Part shown: piece by piece, positions 35,339 to 46,600 of the stretch
Layout of the letters: each line of letters begins with the position of its first letter
Position numbering within the stretch: the first letter of the stretch is position 1
DNA from: Rhipicephalus microplus
Taxonomy: Eukaryota > Arthropoda > Arachnida > Ixodida > Ixodidae
DNA: 64,000 nt
Direction: 5' to 3'
Assembly: GCF_043290135.1 (NCBI RefSeq)
Contig: NC_134710.1
Location: 12,043,321-12,107,320, forward strand
Made by a program: the position numbers and the translations under genes
Notes under the pieces: generated by a model
What the model was told of the DNA's origin: nothing
Seen by the model: the letters and a program-made list of their open reading frames with translations, nothing else
Database searches by the model: none

Positions 35339-35527
35339 GGTGCGAGGACTTGAAGATTTCGATAGCGCAGTTCTTGCCCCTTGAACCGCGACGGCTATTT
35401 TGCTTCATTTTGAGGGGCAGGTCGTGGACGCATGGGTGACAAGGAGCGTCGATTGGGTGAAGGTGAGCGACGAGACGATGTTGCTGGATAGTCACGGGAA
35501 GACGTGTTTGACTGACGATCCGAACTT

Positions 35528-36673
35528 TCATAACCAAAAAGGTGGTCGGTCCATGTAGTTGCTTCGTGGTCGGACGTCTGTGTAGGCGGGCATGCGACGA
35601 CGGCAGTATCGGGAGATGTGGCCAGGTCCGCCACACGCAAAACAGATCGGCCGGTTATCGCGCGTTCGCCAGGCATTTGCAGCAAGGGGCGCCGCCCACG
35701 CGGCATACGGCTGAGTTGAGGCTGTGGTAGTGAGGGGAGGAGCCCATGCGACGGAAAACTGAGTAGGAGCGGTGATATGCGGCAGTCCATTGAACGGCGA
35801 GGGCTGGTGTGGCTGCTGCCTCTTTAATGCGTCAGCATAAGTAAGAGGCGCGGCGACAACTTGCTGCTGAAAGGGCACTGGCATAGCCTCGGCAATCTGG
35901 TCCTGAAGTGCATGTCGGAGCATGGGAGCTAACGGTGTCGGTGGTTGCTCTTGCTGCTGCTGCGGGAGCTCTTGGCGCTGACCAAACGGCAGGAGGGAAA
36001 GCTGACGTGCGACCTCCTCACATGCAAAGTCTTTCATTTGTGCTAGAAGGCGGGAGTGGTCAGGTACGATGTCCAGTGCAGCGAGTGGTTGGTTAGGCTG
36101 AAATGGACGACGGGTGAGAGCTCGTTGCCGTCGCAATTCGTCGTAGTTCTGGCACAGATTCACCACTTCAGACACCGAGCCAGGAGACTTCGCCAAGAGC
36201 ATTTGAAAGACGTCGTCATCAACACCTTTCATAATGTGCGGGATCTTGGCACTTTCGCTCATTGCGGCATCGACGCGCTTGCAGAGATCGAGTATATCTT
36301 CGATATATGCGGTAAACGTTTCGCCAGGTTCTTGTGCCCGTGAGCGCAGGCGTTGTTCGGCGCGCAACTTCCGCACGGCAGGGCGACCGAAAACCGAGGA
36401 TATTGCCTGCTTGAAAGTGGCCCAGTTCTCGAACTCGGATTCGTGGTTTGTGTACCACAGTTTCGCCACATTAGCCAAGTAAAAGTTGACGGTGCTCAAC
36501 TTAGCAGCGTCATCCCACCTGTTTGGTCCACTGACTTTTTCGTAGGACGACAGCCAGTCCTCGACGTCCTGGTCTTCGGCGCCCAAAAAGATCGGGGGGT
36601 CTCGCTAGTGAACCGGGCCGGGGCAAGTAGGAGCCGCGAGAGGTGCTGTCTGTTGGGCAGTGTCAACTTGCAT
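35528..36673 (-). pseudogene. Gag of gypsy element 2, one in-frame stop
   Basis: The natural start appears to be the Met at 36671-36673. A TAG at 36605-36607 interrupts the frame after 22 codons ('CPGPVH-stop-RDPPIFLG'), and the frame is then open to 35528. It has the Gag core ('DVEDWLSSYEKVSG', 'FYLANVAKLWYTNHESEF'), a Gln/Pro-rich linker, and one zinc knuckle 'CFACGGPGHISRYC' (C-x2-C-x4-H-x4-C) near the C-terminus. It forms the cytoplasmic particle that packages the RNA. Confidence 0.88.
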
Positions 36674-36744
36674 GGTCGACGGCAGGGTGCGGGATCGGAG
36701 TTCCAGGGTGTAGGTGATGCAGTTACCCAGCACGATCCACCAAA

Positions 36745-36901
36745 TGTAAAGGGGGTTTACTGAAGGACTCAGCAAGTAGGTCGTAGCTCTAAAGGAAGGC
36801 AGGCGAACCCAGATGACGGTGCTTGATCGCCGATCTCGTGCCTTTTTCTTGTGCTGATGATAGCTGACCTGATGGTATCAACGTCTTTCTTATTCACTAC
36901 A
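36745..36901 (-). repeat. 5' LTR of gypsy element 2
   Basis: 157 bp. Just inside it the element strand reads TTTGGTGGATCGTGCTGGG. The TGG start could be a primer-binding site, but I could not match a specific tRNA. Confidence 0.92.
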
Positions 36902-38572
36902 TTTAGAATAAATAGACCGATACGAGCAAGTTGCGTTTGGGATGGCAACGCTTTAAAGGGACTGTCAACTGCCCAGAAGATGAGATGACTGCATGGATGG
37001 AAAGATTGTCCTTTATAGTGACTAAAACCAAGCTTGTTTTTCTCGTAAGAAGTGAATTTATATTTTAATTTTTTCATTGAAAATCCAAAAAATAGCCTGT
37101 GGCGCTACCTGGAGACAGAAACTTCAATTATTCGAGCTGGCCTGTCACGCGGTTGTAAACGAGTGTAAGCGGTCAACAATATTCTGGTTAGTGTTGAAAT
37201 ATTGTTTGCTTCTTTATAGTAAAAGATATTACTCCATAAATAAAAATGTACTTATAGGCCTGAGTAAGTACGCGCAATAAATTGGCGCTGCCTCCGCATG
37301 ACATGATGATCCCGCGCTTCTCAGCACTATTGAGCAACTTTTCTACATGATGAAAGCATGCACAAAGTGTCAAGGTCGCTAAGATTTTAGAGTGATGTGG
37401 TTTTCTTACCTACACTTTGTCTCAGTAATGACATAAAGTGACGTTTTTGATGACTTGACTTGGCCCGTGTGTCGAGAGAGTAACGACAGGTCAAGCCATC
37501 CATGAAACAGGCACATCAACCTTGGGCGCACGCTTACGCAACGCGGTAGAAATACAGGGAAACTGTATAAAGCCACATCGTCTCATTGTAATGGCTTGTT
37601 ATTTTCAAAAATAGTTGTAAAGCTCAGAATAAACGTGGTTAAGTGTCACGTGGACTGAGGCAAACGATTGAATGCTCAGATGAGACTTTTTATTCGGCCG
37701 AACATGTGGCCATGAAACTGAAGGTCAGATTACAGCAACGCAGGGACACTGATAGCATTTGCCATGGGCGCAAGGCGCCGTTCACGAGTTCGAGTGAGCT
37801 CCAAAGAAAGGGAGCCGACGGACGCAAAGAAAACGTCTGCTCACCCTTCGATGTCCAAAAGGTCTCTCCGACTGACTCCAGACGTGCGTGTGCGCGATAC
37901 GTCCCGAGAGACTCGAGTGCAGCTCCACATTCTACATCCAGGTGAGAGGGGTCTACGTCATTCCTGCTTCCCCAGCGCCGACGGACCGCGAAGAAGGGGA
38001 GTCATGTTAAGTCACGAGAACGGTGTCAAAGCCCGCACTACAATGGCAGACTAGCCGTGATTCCCACAATTTGCACTCACACTTCAATGTACGAATTCAC
38101 TTCGCATCCAAACTTTTGTTATTTAGATAGTTCTGGTGTTGAACCCTTTTGTTGTCTTTGGCATACTGGTATGTTCTCTCGTTTCTTTCCCACAGTGTCA
38201 CTGACACTTTAGTATGATCTTTGTTTTTCATTCAAGGATTCATGCCAGAGTGCAAAACTAGTGTATCTTGTGTGCTTTGACAGGTTATGCTATCAGTCGA
38301 ACCTTCCTAGAAGCACATGTTTTCACTCCTTGCCGTGTTGGTGTATGTATTGAAGGGTATGGAGCGACAGTGTTTACCCCTCTTTGCTGAGGAATAAGGC
38401 TGCTCTACACATGCTGCTCTCACGGGTGAAGCGATCATGCAGCACAAGAGTGGTTTGGGGTATAAGGGTTGATCTGTCATATGCTGCAGATTTGCACGTT
38501 TTGCTCCCCCCCCCCTTTATTTTTATTTTTTCGTTGGTGTGTCTACTGGTAGAGTTGTTGGCAGAGTATATA
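36902..38572. other. TCERG1 intron segment with old repeats
   Basis: At 36952 'ttaaagggactgtcaactgc' looks like the left end of a TTAA-type MITE. 37764-38045 shares blocks with 53255-53575 ('gggcgcaaggcgc', 'gagccgacggacg', 'ccaggtgagagggg'), an old dispersed repeat. A short poly(C) lies at about 38506-38515. No gene. Confidence 0.5.
37764..38045 (+). repeat. Dispersed repeat shared with 53255-53575
   Basis: Collinear similarity in several short GC-rich blocks, ending in 'ggcaaagcccgc'-like and 'gattcccaca' motifs in both. Unclassified. Confidence 0.5.
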
Positions 38573-38920
38573 CAGTTAAACCTGGGTATAATGAAATTGA
38601 CAAATTCCTGAAAAAAATTTTAATATAAACATGTTTTTGCTTCATGCAGTTTCAGTGCGAAAATTTGGATGAGGAAAGCACAAATAAACAAAAGTGGAAC
38701 TGAAGATAGAGCTCGCATAAAATATTTAATGGCATAAACAGCTGTATTATTGTGAGAGCAATTATGTGGACACTCTCAACAAATTTTCGTAGCCATGTTC
38801 TATTAAAGTCGAAATTTATAACATCCTCACGCATAAAAAAATTCTGCTCTCTGGTTAAAGTGCGTAAGCGGGAGCAACGAGCCCTGCCGATGGGCGCTGC
38901 TGAATCACCTAGATATGAGA
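38573..38920 (+). mobile_element. Left-end fragment of the CAGTTAAACCTG TIR family
   Basis: It starts with CAGTTAAACCTGGGTATAAT after TA at 38571-38572 and follows 1471-1830 with about 75-80% similarity. It includes the GCAATTATATGGACA-like block ('gcaattatgtggacactctc'). No right terminus was found nearby. Confidence 0.65.
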
Positions 38921-39133
38921 ATATCTAGATATAAGAAAGTAGGAAGAGGAAGAAAACTTTATTTGAACAGAGGAGTTTGGAACATGCAGGCTCCTGGGTC
39001 CCCCATGATCCCGCTGCGCTCAAGCATTTATTTGATGGTGCTCCATAACGCTGGTAGCACTGTTAGCAGCCATTAAATATCTGCTTCTTTGGCAGCGTGC
39101 CGAACAGTAACGGAAGAAACAAATTCTCCTTAA

Positions 39134-39735
39134 AGGTCGACTCCAGCGATTTTTCGAGATTAATGGATCTCAATGAAATTCACTGGGTACGCTCCCTTGC
39201 ACATTTCCGTCATGTATGCCGAATTACAGGCTTGAGAGATGTGCTGATTGCTTGCAAATTAATTTTAAAGATTGCCTCGAAAAGCTCGCCTCGTTTTCCG
39301 GAGTTATTAGCTGCTCTGTCTGTGTGACATGTTTGACATGCCAACAGAAGTGACGCATAGTTACTTTGGCCGCTACAGTCTTTATTGTGCTGGCCAAAAG
39401 GCGGCGGCGGCGGTGTTTCTTACGGGTATAGCACGAAAAAACTTTCTTCCTTCCTCTGTGGTGTTAGGCCGGCGCTTTGCCGGTCTGGCTTTTATAGTTT
39501 TTATACTCCGCGTCGGCGAGACCAGTATACGGCCTCCAGCTCTCATCAAATCATACATCATATGCAGACAGGGCACCCGGTTAGGTTTCGGTTTTGGTAT
39601 TGCATCTTTTTTGCTTATTAAAAAATATTTTCAAATTTCCTAAGCATTTCAGCTAGTGGGCTCGTGACAAGAGTGTTTCAGGAACATAGAAACACCATTG
39701 CCATGACATGGTCGAAAAACCACTGGAGTTGGCCT
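39134..39735. mobile_element. TTAA-flanked MITE (piggyBac-like)
   Basis: TTAA at 39130-39133 and 39736-39739 borders inverted ends. The left is AGGTCGACTCCAGCGATTTT. The right, in reverse complement, is AGGCCAACTCCAGTGGTTTT, followed in both by TCGA. The ~600-bp body is non-coding. TTAA duplication is the piggyBac-superfamily signature; the terminal sequence itself is not the classic CCC type. Confidence 0.72.
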
Positions 39736-39739
39736 TTAA

Positions 39740-40721
39740 GGGCAGCCAGCGAACAGTTCACACGTCATTGTTAGCTAAATAGCAGTAAGAGTGGGACACA
39801 CACACAAATGAGATTCATCAAGTGAAGCACGTACTTGGAGAATGGAAGACTTGTCGTCACCAAGAATGGTTCATAAAGTAATTTTATTCCAGCTCAGTGT
39901 TCGGCACACACACCTGACTCACTACTTTTTGCTTACAAATGAACAACAACCAACAGGTGAAAAGTGTCAAGTACTTAACAGTTGTACACGTACTGATCAC
40001 ATGTCCCAACACTGCAACCCACAGACGAAAATTTTTTGGCCAGACATACAAACACACGCCTGTTTACTCTACTCTGTCAGAGATGTACCTTCAAGTTCTG
40101 TGCTGAACTTTTTAAAAGAATGTGACTTTTTAAGTAAGCTTTAAATAACATTAGTTCAGCTTTAATTACCTATCACCTTGTGCCTGGCACAGCATATCCT
40201 CGCCTGCTTTTGCGCCATAAAAGCTGAACTAACTAAATAACCACCTATGAGCACCCATCGAGCACTTCACCAACGTAGCCAAACGAAACGCTTTCATGTT
40301 CCTATCTTGTAAGGATATGCTGAGGGATCTTCTGCAACTTTTCTTTTGCAATTCACTTCGAAGAATTCGGAAAGTATTCTTGCAATATTCAGAAAATATT
40401 GTAATTGATTGGCACCCAAAAATTTTGCTATTTGCATAGTCTGAAGTCTTAAATAATGTGGTATTCGGTAGCGTTCAGGTCACAACCTCATTTTGATGCA
40501 TGGTCGCTAGTGTTAGAAAAAAAAGACAATTCCCCATAATTTCTGTTAAAAAACAGTATTGTATTAGCACTTTAGTTGCCTTAGCTCTCTTTTGGACTAA
40601 AGGTCTTGGTGAAAAAACATGTTTACTATCCTTTTGTGGGGTAAAATTCAGAAGATTGGTATAAGCTGACACTATCTTCTAGGAAACCTACTTTTAAGCA
40701 TGGAATGCTTTGTGTTCTAAG
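39740..40721. other. TCERG1 intron segment
   Basis: It contains the second copy of a dispersed repeat at 40245-40420 (partner at 29575-29735). Otherwise unassigned. Confidence 0.45.
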
Positions 40722-40932
40722 GCTTGAAGAAGGGGAAGAAGGTGCTGCTGAAGGGACAGAAGCCCAGAATGGTGCCACTGAGACCAAGACAGAGGAGCCC
40801 TTATTGACAGCTCTGCGGGCACAGGGTAAGGAGTCTGCCATGGAAGCAGAACTGCGGGCAGCCAAGGAACGAGCGGCCATTCCATTGGATTTGCGCATGC
40901 AGCGCTTCCGAGACATGCTGGTTGAAAAAGAG
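40722..40932 (+). CDS. TCERG1: TCERG1 exon immediately before FF1
   Basis: Acceptor TTCTAAG ends at 40721 and donor GTAGGT starts at 40933. One base completes the Lys codon from the 22738-22777 exon, then 70 codons follow, ending in phase 0. An acidic Glu/Ala/Gly stretch leads into 'ESAMEAELRAAKERAAIPLD' and 'MQRFRDMLVEKE'. In animal TCERG1 the equivalent helix-rich segment directly precedes FF1, so this is a strong orthologue match. The nuclear protein links the polymerase II C-terminal domain to splicing factors. The flanking introns are 17.9 and 18.8 kb, nearly all transposon-derived. Confidence 0.93.
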
Positions 40933-42340
40933 GTAGGTTCTATTTTGTTCTAGTTACACTGTCAGTACAAGGATTTGCGATTGAGCAGGGCTGTAAGTGC
41001 TGTGCCAATTCCACTATGTTGCACCCATCTGACCTGCTGTGCCAAGCTGTGCAGAGATGGCACTAAGCATGTACAGCAACAAATTTAGCAGAGTCTTATC
41101 GTTGACGGAGCAACACACATTGAATACACAAAGGACGCAATTGCGTCTATATACCACGTCATTCACGTCGTATTTCGGAATACACAAAGGACGCAATTGC
41201 GTCCATATACCACGTCATTCACGTCGTATTTCGGTTGAGGTATAGTGCTTGCACGACGTGTAAACTAAACACCAAGCATGAATCTTGCGCCATTTGAACC
41301 AAATGCGTTAATCTTGTTAATGTGACGTTTCTGAGCAGACCTCATTATGCAACTCTATTTTTTAACTGTGAAACTGTTAGTCAAACTCTAAAGATGACAG
41401 TGGTGTTGCAAAAAACTCGCCACGTCATTGCCAAGCAACCGCTGATGACAGCATGCGCTCTGCGATGAAGGGGGCAAGGGTGAAGCTACGAATGCAATAG
41501 CAACAAATTGAACATTATTCGACGTAAAGCTGGCAGCTAACTCTTCTGGATCCAATATTGTGTAAATCTACGAAATACTGGTGCAAGAGAATATGGCCGC
41601 TCCAGGGAGAAATGCTGTTTTCGCACGGTTTCACCATGTTCGCAGCGCAGCACTTAGAAGGTTATACGAGCCATGCTCTGTTGCTTCCCAAGACAACGTT
41701 GATTCTAGTGATAGCCAACGTTACTAGAATAAACTCAGTTTGAAAGCTCCGCTGGAGAAGTGGGTCGCGTGGCGGTCATGAAAACTAATGGCGCTGCAGT
41801 ACGATTTTGCTGCAGCGATGCGGGGCGTGCGTGTTGTGATCGGCGGTGGCGACCTGCAAGCGGCTACCACGAATGGTGTGTTGTATTCCCACATCACTTC
41901 TCGGGCTGTTATTGGCACTGCATAGTTTCTTGTACGAAAACGTGTTTGTCATGTACGAGGCGTAGCGAGCAGGAGCAGATTTATCTACATTGAGGTACAC
42001 AGACTAACTTTCGCCAGGCTCCAACAGCGACAACCGCAATGACGCCGCTTCATGCAACTTGTTTATTCATTTGTTTATTAATGAATTTATTTTTTGTGTA
42101 AACATGGTTACACAATGGCGTGGGCCAACATAAAAGCTGCTATAAGCAGCTTGAGAAGCTTTTATGTAGCATCCAATTTCTTTCACCCAGCAGTGACGGG
42201 CATGCAGACGAACGATCGTAAACAAATTTGCTGTCTAGCCTTGTACGTTACACGAGAGAATTCATATTGTAGCGAAAATAAAAATTCTTCTTCTTCTAGC
42301 ACTTGGCCGATATGGCAGAGGTGACGCTGTTGAGTATTAT
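40933..42340. other. TCERG1 intron between exon and P-like element 1
   Basis: It holds the 56-bp tandem duplication at 41123-41234 and a short TTC run near 42286. No gene or transposon ends were recognised. Confidence 0.5.
41123..41234. repeat. Tandem duplication, 56-bp period, with palindrome
   Basis: 41123-41178 and 41179-41234 are identical except for one base (t/c). Each copy contains the perfect palindrome gacgcaattgcgtc, except where the substitution falls next to it. Confidence 0.92.
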
Positions 42341-42382
42341 CATGGTCCTTCAATACTTTTTTCTGGTCATGAAACTCCCGCG
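42341..42382 (+). repeat. Terminal inverted repeat (3' side) of P-like element 1
   Basis: 42 bases that pair with 47773-47812 with a 2-base length difference in the T run and one substitution. Confidence 0.88.
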
Positions 42383-43640
42383 AAAGTTTCATATAGGGAC
42401 ACAAGTGGCCACCAGAGGCGCCACCGTAAACAGGAGGGCATCGATCGGCCGCGCTTGGCAGGGCTGTAGCGCGTTCGCGGAAGCGTTTCCCATCAAATAC
42501 ACTTCTTCAGATATTTTCCTTCTCCGTGTTATCGCTAACAAATCATAGCAGCTATTAGTATTGTCAAAGTGGTCCATGATGCGCGTTGTCAAATTGCCTA
42601 AGTCTTTGACTGCTGGCAATGTTTTAACTGAGTTCGTCTGTCAAGTGACGCGCATTCGTAGCGTTCCTAAATTTCTCGATTCCTGCATAGCCGCTTTTGG
42701 GGCTTAAACCGAACACTGTGACTGGTTCTAGATGACTGAAAGGTTAACATATTTTGCGCTAGAGATTGCGGAGCAGCCGTGCTCTGGCTGCACGTAACGT
42801 TCATTTTCGGAATAACTATCACTTTATTCCATATGGCATCACGAAGCAGCCAATAGAAGTTCGCGTGCCAATAAACAAATCTGTGTATCAGGGTGACTTG
42901 ACATTAATAGCCTTGAAGTACCTCTTGAGGGATATCGTTAGTGAAACATAGCTGAAAAATTAAAAGCTCAGAATGAGACACCACAAGACAGAGAGGGATG
43001 CTCAAGTTGTGCTCTTTTCTTTTTTTTCTTTGATGTCATAATTAGCGCCCCTGATTTTAAAGATTAAAAAATGAGATGAAACTGTTGTGAGCTGCTAGAT
43101 ATAGGCACTACGTGCTATTTCGAAGCGAGAGCTTTTGTTTTTACGCATGCAGATTTGATAACGCAGCCGAGTTTTGATATACGCGGCTTTTTTTTTATCC
43201 ATTCCCATGTACTCTCCCAATGACCACGACTTCTAAGTCCGCGTTCTAATTAGCCACCCTGTTCCTTCTACGCGCACATAGAAATCAACCAGGATCTTCC
43301 TTCAACCCAGTTATTCAGTTTAAACGAATCAGTTGTACATGAAACTGCATTGCTCTTTTTGAATATTTCTAGAGATTTTCTTTATGCACTTAGATATCTC
43401 TTTCAATCCAACTTGAGCTTTTTATGTGCGAGATATTTCTGCCTAACGAAAGCAAATCTGTGTGCCACTTACCTAGCAGGGGGTAACATTTTGAATTTGG
43501 CAACTACGCTACGCGGCAATCGTCGAGAATTCGAAACTGCCATGAGCACAGGCACATAGTTTATTCAAATCTGCGTTTCAAAACTGTGGATGAAAGTTGG
43601 GAGACGGAGTGGATGACACAACAAAAATCATTGAAAAAAT
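42383..43640. other. 3' non-coding part of P-like element 1
   Basis: Downstream of the transposase stop codon on the reverse strand. 'cagaggcgccacc' near 42412 also appears at the matching end of P-like element 2. I could not single out a poly(A) signal. Confidence 0.55.
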
Positions 43641-46600
43641 TTATGTCCCTGGTTTCCTCCCTCCTTTGGCCGGGCAGGATAAACGACGTCCGCCAGCACG
43701 AAACAGTTTGTTCTGCTCACGCGTAAAAAAATGCAGACGGCACTTAATAAAAAAGTGCACAACTTCTGCCGTAGTGCTCACGAAATGTGAGCCACAGCCA
43801 ACACTGGCCGAAGAAGTGCGGTCGTCCAGCAGGATGTTCTCAACAATGTTCATGTAAACACTGGCACAGGCTATTTTGTCCACCGTGCACATTTCCACAT
43901 GTTCTTCCACAATTTGCAAGAGCCGCAGTAATTTCTCCGATGGCACTTGCAAAAATCCTCTTGTCTTGATTTGAGTCAATGCAGTTGGCTCTCGGGAGTT
44001 GCTTCTGAGTGTTTGGAGGCAGTCCTTGCAGCTTATTTTAGCAAACTTTTTTGCTACATACCCACCAAGGTAATCCAAAATACAGTCCCTCGTTGACTCG
44101 GGATGAATCATGTCTTGCATGCATTCAGCAGGCTCCAGCAGTATATCGTCAAAAAGAACTGCCAAGGTATCAATCTGAAACATATTTTGCGTTATCACAA
44201 TGGCCAGAGTGAGAAATTTGTAAAGTAAAATATAAAAATGCAGAATAAAACTTCTAGGCGCTTAAGCAAAAAAAAAAAAAAAAAAAAAAAAATTTTTTTT
44301 TTTTTTTTTTTTTTTTTTGCTTAAGCAAGTGATCTTATCTTCTTTCTAATATATATATGTGTGTCGTAGTAGTAATAAATCAGTTGAAAGTCTGCGCTCG
44401 TCCTCGTCTCTTATGTTAGTTGTCTGAAGTTTTACGCGCCTAGAAGTTTTATATGGATTACCAACTAGCCCAATCCCACACTTTACTTAAGCAGAATAAA
44501 AGTCTGTTCTATATCATACGACCAGACGTGCATGTCATTAGCATCAAAAAGCTAGACGACATTCAGCACGTTTACGATGCACAAACACCCTACAAGCAGC
44601 ATTGGTGGGTGCTATTCAAATGTTTACCTGATTAACAGTAGGCTCTTTATGTTGAAAGAGATCCTGCATTTTCAAGAGGAGACGCGGACCATCCCCTTCA
44701 ACCGAGGCTCTCTGTGGAGGACGGATCAAGTTGTTCACCGAGAGCAACCGGTAAATGAACAAAAATTGCTGAACAGTTGGCTGTCCCCCTGCTCCAGCGA
44801 CATGTCTTGCGATGCCAAAAAATCTCTGAAAAATATAAAAGTGTGAAGAAAACGTCTTCAACGAGCAAAAACGTTTAAATGTACCTCGAGGTGGTCTTGT
44901 CCAAAGTTGCCAACTAAAACATAGCGAAAGCCACAATTCAGCAGCTTTTCAACAAGCGTCACTGTGCTGTGCAAAGTCATTCTCAAAGCATTGCATGTTG
45001 GCTTGCTGAGAAAGAAGAGTTGCTTTTGCTTTGGTAAACTCTGGTTGTAAGTGTGCCACCTGTCAAGCCATTCGATGTTCTCCTTCAGCGTCTGAAAAAC
45101 AATCTGATTTAAGTGGAACTTCAAAGGATGTGACAGTAGGTTTGAAATATTAGGGCTTACAGAAATGTGTTCCGCTTCATTGTACTGCACATCTTGTGGC
45201 CTTTTAGAATTGAAGCAGTCGAATAGACTATTCATTCGCCTCGCAAAATCCGAAGTTGCTTTGGAGCCACGAAGTTTCACACATTCTTCTCTACTGCGAT
45301 AGAAGTCCATTGCTGAAGCAGTGCTTTCACTGAAGAGCTGAAATGTTTTAGAGAAGTTATATGGCAGAGTGTTGTATTCTGATGAAGCAACACCACTTTT
45401 TGTTACACATACTGATTAATGACTCATGCTAGAGCAGCTGTTATGTCTTACCTGGACAGCAAGTCTCACACTCAGTTTTTGGAAAGCGTTGGGGCTGATG
45501 TGAGCTTTCGTAAGCTTTGGCACAGCCCGAAGTCCAGCTTGCTGCTCCTCGTAGTCCAGCAGAGCTTCAAAGTGGGAATGCTGTACTTCTTTGTCACCAG
45601 GCAACTGTTACATTTATAAAAAGGCTGTGAGACAAAGTTAGCCAGAGCACTGTGATGACTTATCTTAAACTGTTTTACGCACCAGGAACTTTCCGGCCTT
45701 CAAAAGGTTATTCCTGATGCACTTGAAGATGTGCGGCGGGTCAATTATAGCCTGAATGACTTTGGAGGAGTCACATGGATGCTCAAACGATGTTGATACT
45801 CTTGTGACATCACCACTGACACCTAAAAGAAAGGCATTTCTATTATTAAAATCACTTACTAAATACCTTGAAAATAAATAATGACTGCAAATATTTACCC
45901 AAGGAGTTCAGTGCTGATCGGTTCGAAGTTGAGTTATCGCAAGTGACTGCCTCCACAATGACGCCGGCATTCGATAGGAGTACAATGCACTGCAGGATCA
46001 GTTTGGCAACAGTGGATCCTGGTGCAGCCCCGGACGTGCAAAACGCTCCGACAGTCTGCGACCAGCCACCAAGGAATGGTCGGAAAAGGAACACCAACAC
46101 GTGGTCCCCATCTTTCACTTGGTCAGTCGGCTTCGTGTGCTCTGCTAAGTCCACCTTTCCAAGCAGTGCCATATCCGATTCCCTGACGTGAAGGCTCTTT
46201 CTCACGCTCATCTCATCAAACATGAGGACACCTAAAGAAAAAAAAATATTTCAGCTCTTTACCTAGAGTCCAGAAAAATCAAATGCAAAAGAAAAAAAAA
46301 GATAAAAACCTCGCCGTTCTCTCTTTGGAATCTTTTCCACTTTGTCTTTGAGGATGTCAAATAAATTTTCATCAAATCCGAAGCCGGCCTTCAGATTTTT
46401 CAGATAGGAGTAGAGTGTGCGAGGGTGTGGTAGAGGCAGAAAATTATTCTCGTGAAGAAATGTATAAACTGCTGTGGATTTGATTTTCAGCAGTAAACAA
46501 TCGTAAAGCCATTCCTTTTTATACCTGCAATAAATAAAATGCAATTTTTGTGGTCACGATTCTGCTACAGCTCAAGCAAACAGCACCATCAAAGTAAAAC

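Larger units (their letters stand above)
31692..36901 (-). mobile_element. Ty3/gypsy LTR retrotransposon 2, nearly full length
   Basis: Reverse-strand element with 157-bp LTRs at 31692-31848 and 36745-36901 and TTTA target duplications (31688-31691 and 36902-36905). The LTRs differ at 5 of 157 positions (about 3%), which makes it younger than element 1. The order is gag, protease, RT, RNase H, integrase with GPY/F. A purine tract (gccgggggtaat) precedes the 3' LTR. It has one stop in gag and several stops and shifts in pol, so it is not autonomous. It is antisense to TCERG1. Confidence 0.93.

Noticed and set aside
36725..36744. tRNA primer-binding site of gypsy element 2
   Set aside because: The stretch starts with TGG as expected, but I could not match it to a specific tRNA 3' end, so it is not listed as a feature.
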